64,000 nt of DNA from Protaetiibacter sp. SSC-01 (lineage in GTDB: Bacteria; Actinomycetota; Actinomycetes; Actinomycetales; Microbacteriaceae). The notes under the pieces were generated by a model. It did not search any database. It saw nothing but the letters and a program-made list of their open reading frames with translations, and was not told where the DNA came from. How positions within the stretch are numbered: the stretch's first letter is position 1; each line of letters opens with the position of its first letter. Position numbers and translations under genes: made by a program. The stretch lies in contig NZ_CP059987.1 in NCBI RefSeq assembly GCF_014483895.1, positions 558,001-622,000 of the forward strand, read 5' to 3'. Below, piece after piece: positions 16,567 to 26,120 of the stretch.

Positions 16567-17613
16567 ATGGAATCCCGGGGGCGTCGTCTGATCGGCGCTC
16601 TCGCACTCGCGGTGAGCGCACTGCTCGCGGGCTGCACGGCGGCCGCCGCACCCATGCCGGCAGTGAGTCCGACACCGACGAGCACCTATGTCTCCACCTA
16701 CGAGACGCCCGCGCCCGTCGTCTACGCACCGCTCACGGGGATGCCGGTCGACGACCCGGCGAGCCTCGCGCATCCGTCGCTCGCCGCGAAGATCGACGAC
16801 CACACGGCGGCGCGCCCGCAGGTGGGCCTCGAGGCGACCGACATCGTGTTCGAGGAGCTCGTCGAGGGCGGCCTCACGCGCTACGTCGCCGTGTGGCACT
16901 CGAACGTGCCCGCCGAGATCGGCCCCATCCGCTCGATCCGCCCCATGGATCCCGACATCATCTCGCCGCTCGGCGGCATCGTCGCGTACTCGGGCGGTCA
17001 GCAGCGCTTCGTCGCGATGATGCGCGACACGAACGTCTACAACGCCATCCACGGCATGCGCGACACGGATGCGGTCATGTTCCGCACGAAGTCGAAGGCC
17101 GCGCCGCACAACGTCATCGTGAAGGCGCAGGAGCTCATCGGCATGCACCTCGACCTCGCGGCGCCGCAGCAGCACTTCTCGTTCGCCGCGGATGCCGCGG
17201 GCTCGACCGCCGCACGCGAGGGCCAGCCCGTCGCGGGCATCGACCTCACCTTCGGGGCGCCCTCGCATCCGTCGTGGAGGTGGGATGCGGCCTCGTCGCG
17301 CTGGCTGCGCTTCCAGAACGGTGCCGTCGACCTCGACTCCAACGGGGCGCAGCTGTCGGCGGTCAACGTCGTCGTCGTGCGCGTGCCCGTGTCGTTCGGG
17401 CTCGGCGTGCCGAAGACCGAACTCATCGGCGGCGGCGAGGCTCTCGTGCTGTCGGACGGCAAGGTCGTGCACGCGACGTGGTCGAAGGGCGACCGCCTCG
17501 CGCCCATCCGTCTCGTCGACGACACGGGGGCCGTCATCCGGCTCGCCCCCGGCAACAGCTGGGTCGAGCTCGTGCCGCAGAGCGGCGCCGCCGACCCGGT
17601 GCCCGTCGGCTGA
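16567..17613 (+). CDS. DUF3048 (YerB-like) lipoprotein
   Basis: 348 residues. A short signal peptide ends in the lipobox LLAGC, then comes a Ser/Thr/Pro linker and the DUF3048 domain (about 60-345; KIDDHTAARPQVGLEATDIVFEE type core, IGPIRSIRPMD, AYSGGQQRFV). It is an extracellular membrane-anchored protein of unknown function. The ATG at 16567 is chosen over the ATG at 16558 because -10 TAGCAT (16554-16559) ends 7 nt upstream of it and itself contains the other ATG. Confidence 0.85.
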   Translation: MESRGRRLIGALALAVSALLAGCTAAAAPMPAVSPTPTSTYVSTYETPAPVVYAPLTGMPVDDPASLAHPSLAAKIDDHTAARPQVGLEATDIVFEELVEGGLTRYVAVWHSNVPAEIGPIRSIRPMDPDIISPLGGIVAYSGGQQRFVAMMRDTNVYNAIHGMRDTDAVMFRTKSKAAPHNVIVKAQELIGMHLDLAAPQQHFSFAADAAGSTAAREGQPVAGIDLTFGAPSHPSWRWDAASSRWLRFQNGAVDLDSNGAQLSAVNVVVVRVPVSFGLGVPKTELIGGGEALVLSDGKVVHATWSKGDRLAPIRLVDDTGAVIRLAPGNSWVELVPQSGAADPVPVG

Positions 17614-17679
17614 GCCGCGGCCTCTCAGCGTCGCCCCGCGGATGCCGTCTGCGCGCGTCGTGCACGCGGTGGTCGGCTT

Positions 17680-17700
17680 GCACTCACCCCGACCGAGTGC
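17680..17700 (+). promoter_or_regulatory. CIRCE operator 1 (HrcA site)
   Basis: GCACTC (17680-17685), 9-nt spacer, GAGTGC (17695-17700), matching the CIRCE form GCACTC-N9-GAGTGC. Confidence 0.9.
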
Positions 17701-17712
17701 CAGACTGATCTC

Positions 17713-17737
17713 TGGCACTCGCGATCATTGAGTGCCA
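17713..17737 (+). promoter_or_regulatory. CIRCE operator 2 (HrcA site)
   Basis: TGGCACTC (17713-17720), 9-nt spacer, GAGTGCCA (17730-17737): perfect 8-bp arms. It lies 12 bp downstream of the first CIRCE and 40 bp before the groL start. Confidence 0.93.
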
Positions 17738-17774
17738 AATCACTGTGGATCACGTCCGGGAGGGACGACACTAA

Positions 17775-19397
<1,623 letters not shown>

Positions 19398-19402
19398 CCG
19401 TA

Positions 19403-19429
19403 AGTTGAGGCCGCGAAGCGGGCTCAACT
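19403..19429 (+). terminator. hairpin directly after groL
   Basis: AGTTGAG (19403-19409) / CTCAACT (19423-19429), with an inner CCGC-GAA-GCGG helix. It starts 6 nt after the groL stop and has no T-tract, so it may be a 3' stabiliser with termination at the next hairpin. Confidence 0.55.
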
Positions 19430-19439
19430 GAAGGTCAAA

Positions 19440-19481
19440 GGTCGAGGAGCGCCGCGCGAGAGCGCGACGCGTCTCGAGACC
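19440..19481. repeat. intergenic palindromic repeat, GGTCTCGA variant
   Basis: GGTCGAGGAGCGCC ... GACGCGTCTCGAGACC is a reverse-oriented, diverged member of the window's repeat family. Confidence 0.6.
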
Positions 19482-19496
19482 TAGATCTCGCAAGAC

Positions 19497-19530
19497 AAGC
19501 GGGCGGTTCCCTTCGGGGAGCCGCCCGCTT
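19497..19530 (+). terminator. strong Rho-independent terminator of groL
   Basis: A 15-bp stem (19497-19511 / 19516-19530, one G-U pair) capped by a TTCG tetraloop, followed by CGTCGTTC. Confidence 0.85.
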
Positions 19531-19549
19531 CGTCGTTCGGGGGTAGCTC

Positions 19550-19740
19550 GGGGGCTGGTTTCGACACGCGCCTGCGGCGCTACTCAACCAGGGGGGGCGC
19601 CTGCGGCGCTACTCAACCAGCGGGCAGGGGCGCCTGCGGCGCTCCCGACGAGCGGGTGGTGCGCCGGCGGCGCTACTCAACGAGCGGTATCGCTCGCTGG
19701 TTGAGTAGCCCGCGCAGCGGGCGTGTCGAAACCAGCCCCC
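19550..19740. repeat. 191-bp MITE-like repeat block with 20-bp perfect terminal inverted repeats
   Basis: The ends 19550-19569 and 19721-19740 are exact reverse complements (GGGGGCTGGTTTCGACACGC and its complement). Inside are further partial copies of the GCGCCTGCGGCGCTACTCAACCAG unit at about 19598-19624 and 19661-19687. There is no coding capacity; it fills the gap between the groL terminator and the WXG100 gene. Confidence 0.85.
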
Positions 19741-19747
19741 GTGCTGC

Positions 19748-20038
19748 CTACCGCAGGAACAACCGCGTGTTGTGCTGTTCGATCTCGGCGTACTGCTGGC
19801 CGGCCTGCGCGAGCGAGGTGCCGATCGCGCCGAGCGACTCCTCGACGCGCTGCTGCGTCGTGCGCCACTCGGCGACGACGGCGTGGAACGCGGTCGCGGC
19901 ACCGCCGCGCCACGATGCCTGCAACTGCTCGAGCTGAGAGTGGAGCGCCGTCACCTCGGACTGGATGCGCGCGACGGTCTGTCGGGCGGCCGCCGCGTGT
20001 GCGAGGACGGCTTCGCTGTCTACCTGGAACGTGGTCAT
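19748..20038 (-). CDS. WXG100-family (EsxA-like) protein
   Basis: 96 residues, the typical length. Two helices flank the turn motif SWRGG (W-x-G, about 42-46), the hallmark of WXG100 proteins secreted by type VII (ESX/Yuk) systems. No EccC or other secretion gene is nearby, so its secretion machinery must be elsewhere. The start is leaderless-like: -10 TAACGT (20050-20045) ends 6 nt upstream, and its TAA is also the stop codon of the histidine kinase gene. Confidence 0.88.
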   Translation of the reverse strand: MTTFQVDSEAVLAHAAAARQTVARIQSEVTALHSQLEQLQASWRGGAATAFHAVVAEWRTTQQRVEESLGAIGTSLAQAGQQYAEIEQHNTRLFLR

Positions 20039-20047
20039 GCCGCCACG

Positions 20048-21805
20048 TTAGGGACGCGGTGCGGTCCCGTTCGGCGCGGCCGCGGCATCCGTGGACTCCG
20101 GCTCCTCGTCGGGGCTGGGGGCGAGCGGGATGCTGACGCGGAACGTCGCACCGCCGCCGGGCGTCTCGAGCACCTCGACGTGACCGTCGTGCTTCGCGAC
20201 GATGCCTGCCACGATCGCGAGCCCGAGCCCGGAACCGCCCGTCTCGCGAGTGCGGGACGTGTCGGCGCGCCAGAAGCGCTGGAAGATCTTCTCGCGCAGC
20301 TGCGGGGGGATGCCCTCGCCGTGGTCGACGATCGAGATGACGCCGTAGCCGCCGCGGCGGTCGACTCCCACCTCGAGCTCGATGGGGCTGTCGTCGGGCG
20401 TGAAGCGCATGGCGTTGCCGATGAGGTTGGTGACGACCTGGCGCAGCTTGTCTTCGTCTCCGCGCACGATCGGGCCGACCTCGGGCAGCGGCACCGCGCC
20501 CGTCGTCGTGCTCGCGGCGGTCGTCTCCGCGACGGCCGGCCGACGCCGGCGCAGGCGCGCGAGGGCCGAGCCGGCGAACGCGATGGGCCCCGTCATGGTC
20601 GTCGCGGGCGGCGTGACGTGGGCCGCGGTGGCCGGTCGAGCCGCGGGCGGCTCCGTCACGGGAGGCGTGGTCGTGGTCGCGGATGCCGCGCCCGCCTCGC
20701 CGTCGGCGGCATCCGCCGGCGGGTCGATCGGCTCGGGCACGACGACCGTGATGCGGCGCAGCGGCGCCGAGGCGGATGCGTCGAGGGCGGCATCCTGCGC
20801 GATCGGCAGCAGGTCGACCGGCTCATACACGACCGTGCGCGGCTCGTCGAGGCGGGCGAGCTCGAGCAGGTCCTCGACGAGTCCTCCCATGCGGATCGCC
20901 TCGCGCTCGATGCGGTCCATGGCCTGGGCGACGTCGTCGGGCTTCTGCAGGGCGCCCATCCGGTACAGCTCGGCGTAGCCGCGCAACGACACGAGGGGCG
21001 TGCGCAGCTCGTGGCTCGCGTCGCCCACGAAGCGACGCATCTGCTCGACGGCGCGCTGCCGGTCGGCGAGGGCGAGGTCGATGCGCGCGAGCATCGCGTT
21101 GAGGGAGCGGTTGAGGCGGCCGACCTCGGTGTTCGGGGTGGCGCCTCCGAGGCGCTGGCTGTAGTCGCCCGCGGCGAAGCGCGCGGCCGTGCGCTCGACG
21201 TCGCGCAGCGGCGCGAAGGTGCTCGTGACGAGCAGCTGGGTCACCGCGGCGCCGAGCAGCACGACCGCGATCGCGAAGAGGAAGAAGATGAGGCTGTAGC
21301 GCGTGATGGTCGTGTCGATGTCCGTCACGTCGATGCCCGCGACGAGCGTCGCGAGCGAGCCGTCGGAGCCCGTGAGCACGCTCGTCATGACGCGCCACTG
21401 GCCGCGACCCGTCGCATCCGTCACCGTCGAGAGATTGCTGTCGTGCAGGTAGCCCCACGAGAGGGTCATGTGCGAGAAGTCGGGCTGCAGCGACGACCTC
21501 GGCACGTTCTCGCACACGACGCCGCCCGAGGCGTCGACGATCGCGACGAGGTAGCCCGGCTCGTAGCGGAAGTTGCACGTCGCGAGGTTGTCGGGCGCCG
21601 AGTCGGCCGTGCCGACCACCTGCTGGAACCAGGACGAGACGGATGCGTCGCGCTGGTCGAAGAGGTAGGTGCGCAGCACCGTCATGGTGCCCATGCCCGC
21701 GACGGCGAGGCCGAAGGTCAGCAGCAGGACGGTGACGCCCGTGATCTTGGTGCGGAGGGAGACGCCGTTCCACCACCGCTCGAACGACGCGTGAAGCTTC
21801 GCCAT
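20048..21805 (-). CDS. sensor histidine kinase
   Basis: 585 residues. TM1 (about 21-45), an extracytoplasmic sensor region (46-168), TM2 (169-192), HAMP (about 193-245), HisKA with the phospho-accepting His265 in GDASHELRTP, then the HATPase domain (N box LIGNAMRFTP, G boxes DHGEGIPP and GGSGLGLAIV). A Pro/Ala/Thr-rich stretch of about 80 residues (358-440) including RLRRRRP interrupts the start of the ATPase domain. It lies 41 bp after its response regulator and forms a TrcS/MtrB-like pair. The stimulus is unknown. Confidence 0.92.
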   Translation of the reverse strand: MAKLHASFERWWNGVSLRTKITGVTVLLLTFGLAVAGMGTMTVLRTYLFDQRDASVSSWFQQVVGTADSAPDNLATCNFRYEPGYLVAIVDASGGVVCENVPRSSLQPDFSHMTLSWGYLHDSNLSTVTDATGRGQWRVMTSVLTGSDGSLATLVAGIDVTDIDTTITRYSLIFFLFAIAVVLLGAAVTQLLVTSTFAPLRDVERTAARFAAGDYSQRLGGATPNTEVGRLNRSLNAMLARIDLALADRQRAVEQMRRFVGDASHELRTPLVSLRGYAELYRMGALQKPDDVAQAMDRIEREAIRMGGLVEDLLELARLDEPRTVVYEPVDLLPIAQDAALDASASAPLRRITVVVPEPIDPPADAADGEAGAASATTTTPPVTEPPAARPATAAHVTPPATTMTGPIAFAGSALARLRRRRPAVAETTAASTTTGAVPLPEVGPIVRGDEDKLRQVVTNLIGNAMRFTPDDSPIELEVGVDRRGGYGVISIVDHGEGIPPQLREKIFQRFWRADTSRTRETGGSGLGLAIVAGIVAKHDGHVEVLETPGGGATFRVSIPLAPSPDEEPESTDAAAAPNGTAPRP

Positions 21806-21846
21806 TCAGTGGCCCCGCATCCGTCGCCCCGCGGCCTGGCGGACCG

Positions 21847-22539
21847 TCACGCCTTCGCGGTCTTGAGCATGTAGCCGAAGCCGCGCTTGGTCTGGATCAT
21901 CGGCTCGGAGGAGTGCTGGTCGATCTTGCGCCGCAGGTACGAGATGTAGCTCTCGACGATGCCCGCGTCGCCGTTGAAGTCGTACTCCCACACGTGGTCG
22001 AGGATCTGCGCCTTCGACAGCACGCGGTTGGGGTTGAGCATGAGGTAGCGCAGGAGCTTGAACTCGGTGGGGGAGAGTTCGACGGGCACGTCGCCGACGG
22101 TGACCTCGTGCGTGTCCTGGTCCATCGTGAGCTCGCCCGCGCGGATGATGGCGTCTTCCTCGTCCTGCATGGTGCGGCGCAGGATGGCCTTGATGCGCGC
22201 GACGATCTCGTCGAGCGAGAAGGGCTTGGTGACGTAGTCGTCGCCGCCGACGGTGAGGCCCGTGATCTTGTCCTCGGTGTCGTCCTTCGCGGTGAGGAAG
22301 AGGATGGGCGCGGTGTAGCCGGATGCGCGCAGCCGCTTGGTGACGCCGAAGCCGTTCATGTCGGGCAACATGACGTCGAGGATGATGAGGTCGGGCTCCT
22401 CGTCGAGGACCGCCGAGATGGCCTGGGCGCCGTTGCCGACCGCGCGCACGGCGAAGCCGGCGAAGCGGAGGCTCGTGGTGAGCAGGTCGCGGATGTTGGG
22501 CTCGTCGTCGACGATGAGGATCTTGGGTCCGTCGCTCAT
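21847..22539 (-). CDS. OmpR/PhoB-family response regulator
   Basis: 230 residues. The receiver domain has the acidic pair VDDE, the phosphorylatable Asp in IILDVMLPDMNG, Thr in FLTAKDD and Lys in VTKPFS. The C-terminal winged-helix DNA-binding domain (about 130-228) has LSPTEFKLLRYLMLNPNRVLS and RRKID. It is closest in style to TrcR-like regulators. The ATG at 22539 is chosen because GATAAT (22552-22547) ends 7 nt upstream; an ATG 9 nt earlier overlaps that hexamer. It is the first gene of the operon with the kinase. Confidence 0.93.
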   Translation of the reverse strand: MSDGPKILIVDDEPNIRDLLTTSLRFAGFAVRAVGNGAQAISAVLDEEPDLIILDVMLPDMNGFGVTKRLRASGYTAPILFLTAKDDTEDKITGLTVGGDDYVTKPFSLDEIVARIKAILRRTMQDEEDAIIRAGELTMDQDTHEVTVGDVPVELSPTEFKLLRYLMLNPNRVLSKAQILDHVWEYDFNGDAGIVESYISYLRRKIDQHSSEPMIQTKRGFGYMLKTAKA

Positions 22540-22659
22540 GCGCCCCATTATCTCTGAAAGTTTTCTGAATGTCACCTGGAATATCAGGCGCGGGCTGTCT
22601 ACCCCCGCGCGGGGGCCAGCGGCCGGGCGCGGCGGCGGAGAGCGGCGTAGCCTCGCCGC

Positions 22660-23907
22660 ATGACCGCTGAACGCATCGTCATCGTCGGAGCGGGCCTCGC
22701 CGGGGCGGCTGCCGCCGCCGAGCTGCGGGCCCGCGGGTTCGCGGGCGAGGTGACTCTCGTGGGGGCGGAGCCACACGCGCCCTACATCCGACCGCCGCTC
22801 TCGAAGGGCTACCTAGCGGGGGACGACGAGCGCGGCTCGTTCGACGTGCACCCCCTCGGCTGGTACGCGGAGCGCGACATCCGGTTCCGCGCGGGGGAGA
22901 CGGCGGCCGGGATCGACCGGGCCTCGCGCGTCGTAGCCCTCGCGGGCGGCGAGGCGCTCGCCTACGACCAGCTGCTGCTCGCGACGGGCTCGACACCGCA
23001 TCCGCTGCCCGTGCCGGGCGGGGACCTCGCGGGCGTGCACCTGCTGCGCACGATCGACCAGGCGTACGCCCTGCGCGCCGCGATCGCCGACGGCGGGCGT
23101 CGCGTCGTCGTCGTCGGCGCCGGATGGATCGGCATGGAGGTCGCGGCGACCGCGCGCACGCTCGGGAACGATGTGACCGTGCTGCTGCGCGGCGAGGTGC
23201 CCCTCGTGTCGCAGCTCGGCGCGGAGCTCGGGGCGGATTTCGCTCGCCTCCACGAGGAGAACGGCGTCGTTCTGCGCCGCGGGGCCGAGGTGCGCGAGCT
23301 CGTCGGGGGCGACGCCGTCACGGGGGTGCTGCTCGCCGACGGTGAGCTCGTGCCGGCGGATGTCGTGGTCGCCGCGGTCGGCGCTGCGCCCGCGATCGGG
23401 CTCGCGGCATCCGCGGGGCTCGAGACGGGCGACGGCGTGCACGTCGACGCGCGGCTGCGGACGTCCGACGAGCGCATCTGGGCGGCGGGTGACATCGCCG
23501 CGATCCTGCACCCCGTGCTCGAGACGGCCGGGCTGCCCGCGCGCATCCGCAGCGAGCACTGGGCCAACGCCGAGAAGACGGGCCCGGCGGCGGCGCGCTC
23601 GATGCTCGGCGACGGGACGCCGTACGACGCGATCCCGTACTTCTACACCGATCAGTTCGACCTCGGCATGGAGTACACGGGGTTCCCCCAGCTCGCCGCC
23701 GAGGGCGAGGTCGTCGTGCGCGGGGCGCGCGCGGGGCGCGAGTTCATCGCGTTCTGGGTGCGCGACGGTGCGGTCGTCGCGGGGATGAACGTCAACGTGT
23801 GGGACGTCGCCGACGACATCGAGCAGCTCGTGCGTGCCGGCTTGGCGGGCGCCGCCGTCGACCGGGCACGGCTCGCCGACCCGGCGGTGCCGCTCGGCGA
23901 CCTCTAG
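22660..23907 (+). CDS. FAD-dependent NAD(P)H:ferredoxin reductase-like oxidoreductase
   Basis: 415 residues. The FAD-binding motif GAGLAGAAAAAEL (about 9-21), the NAD(P)H-binding motif VVGAGWIGMEVA (about 152-163) and the second FAD motif IWAAGDIA are intact, and the C-terminal reductase domain is present. This is the putidaredoxin-reductase/rubredoxin-reductase family that passes electrons to a ferredoxin. No ferredoxin or P450 gene is adjacent. -10 TAGCCT (22648-22653) ends 6 nt before the ATG. Its TAG stop begins the -10 of the next gene. Confidence 0.92.
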   Translation: MTAERIVIVGAGLAGAAAAAELRARGFAGEVTLVGAEPHAPYIRPPLSKGYLAGDDERGSFDVHPLGWYAERDIRFRAGETAAGIDRASRVVALAGGEALAYDQLLLATGSTPHPLPVPGGDLAGVHLLRTIDQAYALRAAIADGGRRVVVVGAGWIGMEVAATARTLGNDVTVLLRGEVPLVSQLGAELGADFARLHEENGVVLRRGAEVRELVGGDAVTGVLLADGELVPADVVVAAVGAAPAIGLAASAGLETGDGVHVDARLRTSDERIWAAGDIAAILHPVLETAGLPARIRSEHWANAEKTGPAAARSMLGDGTPYDAIPYFYTDQFDLGMEYTGFPQLAAEGEVVVRGARAGREFIAFWVRDGAVVAGMNVNVWDVADDIEQLVRAGLAGAAVDRARLADPAVPLGDL

Positions 23908-23917
23908 CATCGTGCCC
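23905..23917 (+). promoter_or_regulatory. -10 element of folP2-like gene built on the upstream stop codon
   Basis: TAGCAT (23905-23910) starts with the TAG stop of the FAD reductase gene and ends 7 nt before the GTG start of the next gene, indicating an internal leaderless promoter. Confidence 0.6.
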
Positions 23918-24793
23918 GTGACCTCCGCGCCCTCCCTCGTGCGCCGCATCGGTGCGCGCGAGTTCGACTTCTCGCGGCGCGTCGCCGTCATGGCGATCGT
24001 CAACCGCACGCCCGACTCGTTCCACGACAAGGGGGCGACGTTCGCGCTCGACCGAGCGGTCGAGGCGGCTCTCGCCGCGGTCGCCGACGGCGCCGACTGG
24101 GTCGACGTTGGCGGCGTGCCGTTCGGACGCGGGCCGGTCGTCGAGCTCGAGGAGGAGCTCGAGCGGATCGTGCCGCTCGTCGCAGCGGTGCGCGCCGCAT
24201 CCGACGTCGTCATCTCGGTCGACACCTTCAACGCGCGCGTCGCGGAGGCCGCGCTCGCCGCGGGTGCCGACGTCGTCAACGACACCTCCGGCCTGTGGGA
24301 CCCGGACATGGCATCTGTCGTCGCGGCGTCGGAGGGGCACATCGTGCTCACGCACTCGCTCACCCCGCCGCGCACGCCGCATCCGTCGCCCCGCTACGAC
24401 GATGTCGTGCGCACCGTCGTCGACCACCTGCGCTCTCGCATCGACACGGCGCTCGCGGCGGGCGTGCCGTTCGAGCGGCTCATCGTCGACCCCGGGCACG
24501 ACCTCAACAAGAACACGCTGCACTCGCTCGAGCTCACGCGGCGGCTCGGGGAGGTCGCCCAGCTCGGGCCGCCCGTGCTCGTGGCGCTCTCGAACAAGGA
24601 CTTCATCGGCGAGACGCTCGACCGCACGCAGTACGAGCGGCTCGAGGGCTCGCTCGCGGCGGCCGTCGTGTCGATCATCAACGGCGCCCGCATCGTGCGC
24701 GTGCACGACGTGCGCGCGACGGTCGCGGCGGTGCGTATGACGGAGGCGATCCTCGGCTGGAGGGAGCCGGCGTGGCTGAAGCACAACATGTGA
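23918..24793 (+). CDS. dihydropteroate synthase-like protein (FolP2 type)
   Basis: 291 residues with the DHPS TIM-barrel: AIVNRTPDSF, SVDTFNARVAEAALAAGADVVND and IVRVHDVRA are conserved. However, the substrate loop normally reading GGESTRPG is GGVPFGRGP, the MH-x-G loop is LTHSLTPP, and the SRK motif is SNKDFIGETL. These changes are typical of the second, FolP2-like paralogue of mycobacteria, which does not provide normal DHPS activity. It is therefore unlikely to be the main folate enzyme. It overlaps the RibD-like gene and lies directly behind the FAD reductase. Confidence 0.85.
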   Translation: MTSAPSLVRRIGAREFDFSRRVAVMAIVNRTPDSFHDKGATFALDRAVEAALAAVADGADWVDVGGVPFGRGPVVELEEELERIVPLVAAVRAASDVVISVDTFNARVAEAALAAGADVVNDTSGLWDPDMASVVAASEGHIVLTHSLTPPRTPHPSPRYDDVVRTVVDHLRSRIDTALAAGVPFERLIVDPGHDLNKNTLHSLELTRRLGEVAQLGPPVLVALSNKDFIGETLDRTQYERLEGSLAAAVVSIINGARIVRVHDVRATVAAVRMTEAILGWREPAWLKHNM

Positions 24794-25533
24794 CGATCGA
24801 CCGGGTCTGGCCCGACCCGGCGGGGGACCTCGGCGACGACGAGCTCGTCGAGGCGCTACTCGCGTCGGGCGACGTGCTGCGGGTGAACTTCGTGTCGTCG
24901 GTCGACGGGGCGGCGACGCGCGACGGGCTCTCGGGCGGGCTCGGCGACGACGCCGACCGCCGCTACTTCGAGCTGCTGCGTCGCGTCGCGCAGGTCGTCG
25001 TCGTGGGGGCGGGCACCGTGCGGGCCGAGGGCTACGGGCCGCTGCGGGTGTCGGATGCGTCGGCCGCGTGGCGGGAGGAGCGCGGGCTGCCGCCGCATCC
25101 GGTGTTCGCGATCGTGTCGGGCTCGCTCGACCTCGACCCCGCGTCGCGCATCTTCGCCGAGGCGCCGGTGCGGCCGATCGTCGTCACGACGCCCGGGCGT
25201 GACATCGCTGCGTTCGCGGGAGTGGCGGATGTCATCGAGTGCGGGACGGGCTCGCGCATCGACGCGGATGCCGCGGTCGCGGCCCTGCGCGCACGAGGCC
25301 TCACGCGCATCCTGAGCGAGGGCGGGCCCACCATGTTCGGGGCGTTGCTCGCGGCCGACCTCGTCGACGAGCTGTGCGTGACGGTGTCGCCGACGCTCGA
25401 GGCGGGTGACGCGCGCCGCATCGCGACGGGTCAGCTGCCCGACCCGCGTGCGCTCGAGCTCGCGCACGTGCTGCGTTCGGGGTCGACGCTGCTGCTGCGG
25501 TACCGGCGGAAGCGCTCCACCGCCGCCTCCTGA
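24772..25533 (+). CDS. pyrimidine/dihydrofolate reductase-like protein (RibD C-terminal domain)
   Basis: 253 residues. Matches the RibD_C/DHFR-like fold: LRVNFVSSVDGAA, VVVGAGTVRAEGYGPLR and RILSEGGPTMFGALLAADLVDELCVTVSP (about 180-208). It should be an NADPH-dependent reductase of a pyrimidine or pterin-like substrate. The GTG at 24772 has GGAGGG at good spacing; the GTG at 24790, overlapping the upstream stop as GTGA, is the alternative. Tight linkage to the FolP2-like gene suggests a joint pterin-related function, which is inference. Confidence 0.85.
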   Translation: MAEAQHVTIDRVWPDPAGDLGDDELVEALLASGDVLRVNFVSSVDGAATRDGLSGGLGDDADRRYFELLRRVAQVVVVGAGTVRAEGYGPLRVSDASAAWREERGLPPHPVFAIVSGSLDLDPASRIFAEAPVRPIVVTTPGRDIAAFAGVADVIECGTGSRIDADAAVAALRARGLTRILSEGGPTMFGALLAADLVDELCVTVSPTLEAGDARRIATGQLPDPRALELAHVLRSGSTLLLRYRRKRSTAAS

Positions 25534-25592
25534 GCGGAAGTCGGGCCTCGATACGGCAGGTGACCAGCGGTAGAGCAGCCGCGCGAGTTCAC

Positions 25593-26105
25593 CGCTGGTT
25601 GAGTGCCGCGCGCCGTGCCCGGAGGGCGCGACGCGCGGCGTATCGAAACCCGAGGGACGTATGAGGTGCGGAGGTTCCGCATTCATGGCCGGCTGTTGAA
25701 ACGTCGGTGCGAGGGTTTCGATACGCGTCGTGCGCTTCGCGCGCGGCGCTACTCAACCAACGGGAGGGGGGCACGTCTCCGGACGCGGGGTTCGATAGGT
25801 GATCGCGCGTGTTCACCGCTGGTTGAGTGCCGCGCGCCGCGCCGGAGGCGCGACGCACGGCGTATCGAAACCCGAGGGACGGATGACGTGGGGAAGGATC
25901 GCATCCCGTGGCCGGCTGTTGATACGCGGTGCGAGGGTTTCGATACGCGTCGTGCGCTGCGCGCGCGGCGCTACTCAACCAACGGCGGAGGAGCCCTGCG
26001 AGGGTTTCGATACGCGTCGTGCGCTGCGCGCGCGGCGCTACTCAACCAGCGGTGGGGGCGGCGGCGCCCCGCACTGAAACCGCCGCGGCGCTGCTCAACC
26101 AGCGG
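25593..26105. repeat. cluster of palindromic intergenic repeats
   Basis: This fills nearly all of the 587-bp gene-free gap. Reverse copies (CGCTGGTTGAGTGCC ... GTATCGAAACC) lie at 25593-25651 and 25817-25873; forward copies (GGGTTTCGATACGC ... GCGCTACTCAACCA) at 25711-25764, 25933-25985 and 25999-26052; a partial copy at about 26081-26105. Reverse and forward copies are joined by a related spacer of about 60 bp (CCCGAGGGACG ... GGCCGGCTGTTGA). No gene is seen. Confidence 0.9.
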
Positions 26106-26120
26106 GAAGCGGCACCGCGG

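Noticed and set aside
25593-26105. CRISPR-like repeats
   Set aside because: Copies alternate in orientation, differ in length and sequence, and spacers are related to each other rather than unique. This is a palindromic intergenic repeat, and no cas gene is present.
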